Part shown: in pieces, positions 6,871 to 7,997 of the stretch
Layout of the letters: each line of letters opens with the position of its first letter
How positions within the stretch are numbered: the first letter of the stretch is position 1
Assembly (NCBI GenBank): GCA_946480685.1
Contig: CAMLLI010000159.1
Span: forward strand, 1 to 7,997
Direction: 5' to 3'
Source: an uncultured Flammeovirgaceae bacterium
GTDB taxonomy: Bacteria; Bacteroidota; Bacteroidia; Cytophagales; Cyclobacteriaceae
Length of the DNA: 7,997 bases
Notes under the pieces: model-generated
Told to the model about the DNA's origin: nothing
Databases searched by the model: none
Seen by the model: only the letters and a program-made list of their open reading frames with translations
Program-made: the position numbers and the translations under genes

Positions 6871-7422
6871 TTATCGTGAAATTACTGAATTTCTTAATAA
6901 CTCTTCGAGTGTAGGCAGAACTTGATCTTTATCCGATATATTCGGGTTCTCTACCTGCCAGTTAATATTGAGCTGCGGATCGTTCCAGCGAATGCCACTT
7001 TCAGATGCCTTGTTATATACATTCGAGCATTTGTAGTAGAATACGGAGTCTTCCAATGCCGCAAATCCATGGGCGAAACCTTCCGGTACCATCAGCATGT
7101 TACACTTTTCAGCTTCCAGCAAACAGTAATAAACCTGCCCAAAAGTTTTGGAACCCTTACGCAAATCAACCACCACATCAAGCACCTTGCCCGATAATGC
7201 TGTTACAAGCTTGGCCTGTGCATAGGGAGGGAGTTGCATGTGCAGCCCTCTGACCACGCCTTTCTTAGAAAATGAACGATTCTCCTGCAGGAATTTGTAA
7301 TGTATACCCGCCTTGGCAAAGGTATCTTCCTTGTAGAACTCATAAAACCAGCCCCGGTTGTCGTGATAAACCGAAGGAATAATTTCTACCAGCCCTTCAA
7401 TGCCGGTTTGCTTTACTTCCAT
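6871..7422 (-). CDS. rfbC: dTDP-4-dehydrorhamnose 3,5-epimerase (RmlC/RfbC)
   Basis: Epimerises dTDP-4-keto-6-deoxyglucose at C3 and C5 on the way to dTDP-L-rhamnose, a cytosolic step supplying sugar for surface polysaccharide. The 183-residue length matches the family. The cupin fold carries its signature pieces: DNRGWFYEFY (21-30), QENRSFS (46-52), VVRGLHMQ (56-63) with the catalytic base H61, KLVTALSGKVLDVVVDLRKG (71-90), VPEGFAHGF (112-120), FYYKCSNVY (128-136) with a candidate catalytic tyrosine, and IRWNDPQLNINW (144-155) with D148 as the usual His-Asp partner. The start is ATG at 7422, 19 nt after the glycosyltransferase. The rest of the rhamnose set (rfbA, rfbB, rfbD) is not in the window and must lie elsewhere if rhamnose is made. 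A related 3- or 3,5-epimerase acting on another 4-keto sugar is a less likely alternative. Confidence 0.93.
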   Translation of the reverse strand: MEVKQTGIEGLVEIIPSVYHDNRGWFYEFYKEDTFAKAGIHYKFLQENRSFSKKGVVRGLHMQLPPYAQAKLVTALSGKVLDVVVDLRKGSKTFGQVYYCLLEAEKCNMLMVPEGFAHGFAALEDSVFYYKCSNVYNKASESGIRWNDPQLNINWQVENPNISDKDQVLPTLEELLRNSVISR

Positions 7423-7441
7423 GAAAATATTGTCTGTAAGT

Positions 7442-7997
7442 TTAAGAAACCTTTCTTAACTCGCAGATGGTCTGAAGGTACTTGTCGATAACAATGGACT
7501 CGCTATACTCCGCTTCCATTTTTGCTCTTCCATTCTCACCGAAGAGTTTTAATGTGGCGTTTTCAAAACCAGCCATCATCTTCATCTTCTCCGCCAGATC
7601 ATCAGCGTCTTTCAATCTGCAAAGAAGTCCATTAAAATTGTCTTTCACAACATGGTTACAGCCGGGCACATCGGTAGCAATGATGGGCTTGGATGAACTG
7701 GCAGCTTCCAGCAGGGTGCGGGGAGTTCCCTCGCGGTAGGAAGGCAATACGATACAATCAGCCTGATGAATATATTTCTGAACGTTGTCAGTAGTACCTA
7801 AGTATTCTATAGTCTTGCTGTTGATCCAGTCCTGAATAACTTCAGTTTTGATACCACGCTTGTGTTCCGGGTCCATTGCACCCAACACCTGGAAGTGTGC
7901 ATCAACACCTGATGATCTCAATTTGCGTACAGCTTCTATATATTCCATCACACCTTTGTCGGTAATGAGGCGCGATATAAGGAGAAACGTAAATTTG
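7442..7997 (-). CDS. Glycosyltransferase family 4 (GT-B), C-terminal part, cut by window edge
   Basis: The minus-strand frame is open from the window edge and gives 184 residues ending at the TAA at 7444-7442. It starts at the beginning of the C-terminal, nucleotide-sugar-binding Rossmann domain: FLLISRLITDKGV (4-16 of the visible part) is the typical entry strand of GT4 enzymes. The EX7E motif follows within YREGTPRTLLEAA (E89 and E97), then PIIATDVPGCNHVV (104-117) and NGLL. Such enzymes add a sugar to a lipid-linked oligosaccharide at the cytoplasmic face of the membrane during repeat-unit assembly. The GCNHVV segment occurs in galactosyl/N-acetylgalactosaminyl-type members, but donor and acceptor cannot be fixed from half a protein. 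A GTG at 7951 is internal, not the start. It is the first visible gene of the polysaccharide operon, 19 nt before rfbC. Confidence 0.9.
   Translation of the reverse strand, partial: KFTFLLISRLITDKGVMEYIEAVRKLRSSGVDAHFQVLGAMDPEHKRGIKTEVIQDWINSKTIEYLGTTDNVQKYIHQADCIVLPSYREGTPRTLLEAASSSKPIIATDVPGCNHVVKDNFNGLLCRLKDADDLAEKMKMMAGFENATLKLFGENGRAKMEAEYSESIVIDKYLQTICELRKVS

Noticed and set aside
7949..7951. Start codon of a 169-residue glycosyltransferase
   Set aside because: The frame stays open to the window edge, and the residues before this GTG (FLLISRLITDKG) belong to the conserved GT4 C-terminal domain, so the gene begins beyond the window.

Overview
The window reads as a chromosomal stretch of a member of the Bacteroidota, most likely from the Cytophagales/Flavobacteria side. 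This is inferred from four things: the Wza lipoprotein with a C-terminal membrane helix, the pairing of a full-length Wzc-type tyrosine kinase with a PHP-type phosphatase, a bacterial ComA-like gene behind a TPR gene, and start sites mostly without Shine-Dalgarno sequences. Base composition is moderate (about 40-45% GC by eye). Every convincing gene is on the minus strand, so transcription runs from position 7997 down to 1. Both window ends cut genes.

Region 7997-2994 is the end of an exopolysaccharide/capsule operon. In transcription order it holds a GT4 glycosyltransferase (5' end cut off), a dTDP-4-dehydrorhamnose 3,5-epimerase (rfbC/rmlC), the outer-membrane export lipoprotein Wza, the inner-membrane copolymerase/tyrosine autokinase Wzc, and a PHP-family tyrosine phosphatase. 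Gaps are 19, 18, 11 and -4 nt, so they are almost certainly cotranscribed. Together they supply a deoxysugar precursor step, one sugar transfer, the export channel, chain-length/export control, and the kinase-phosphatase pair that controls it. Wza starts at TTG, and Wzc and the phosphatase start at GTG; none of the three has an ATG available at its 5' end.

Region 2993-2857 is the only sizeable intergenic gap (137 nt). It holds several short inverted repeats and a weak promoter-like sequence, but no clear intrinsic terminator.

Region 2856-1 holds an extended short-chain dehydrogenase (NAD(P)-dependent epimerase/reductase family) of unknown substrate, a 12-repeat TPR protein, and the N-terminal 134 residues of a phosphosulfolactate synthase (ComA family). 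The TPR and ComA genes overlap by one base. ComA points to sulfonate metabolism, possibly feeding coenzyme M-like or sulfonolipid precursors; that link is inference.

No RNA genes, CRISPR arrays, insertion sequences or frameshifted genes were seen. The content is mostly recognisable. The points deserving a second look are the run of weak start codons in the export genes, the ComA/TPR pair, and the repeats between the two gene groups. I found no clear sign of a wholly new system.
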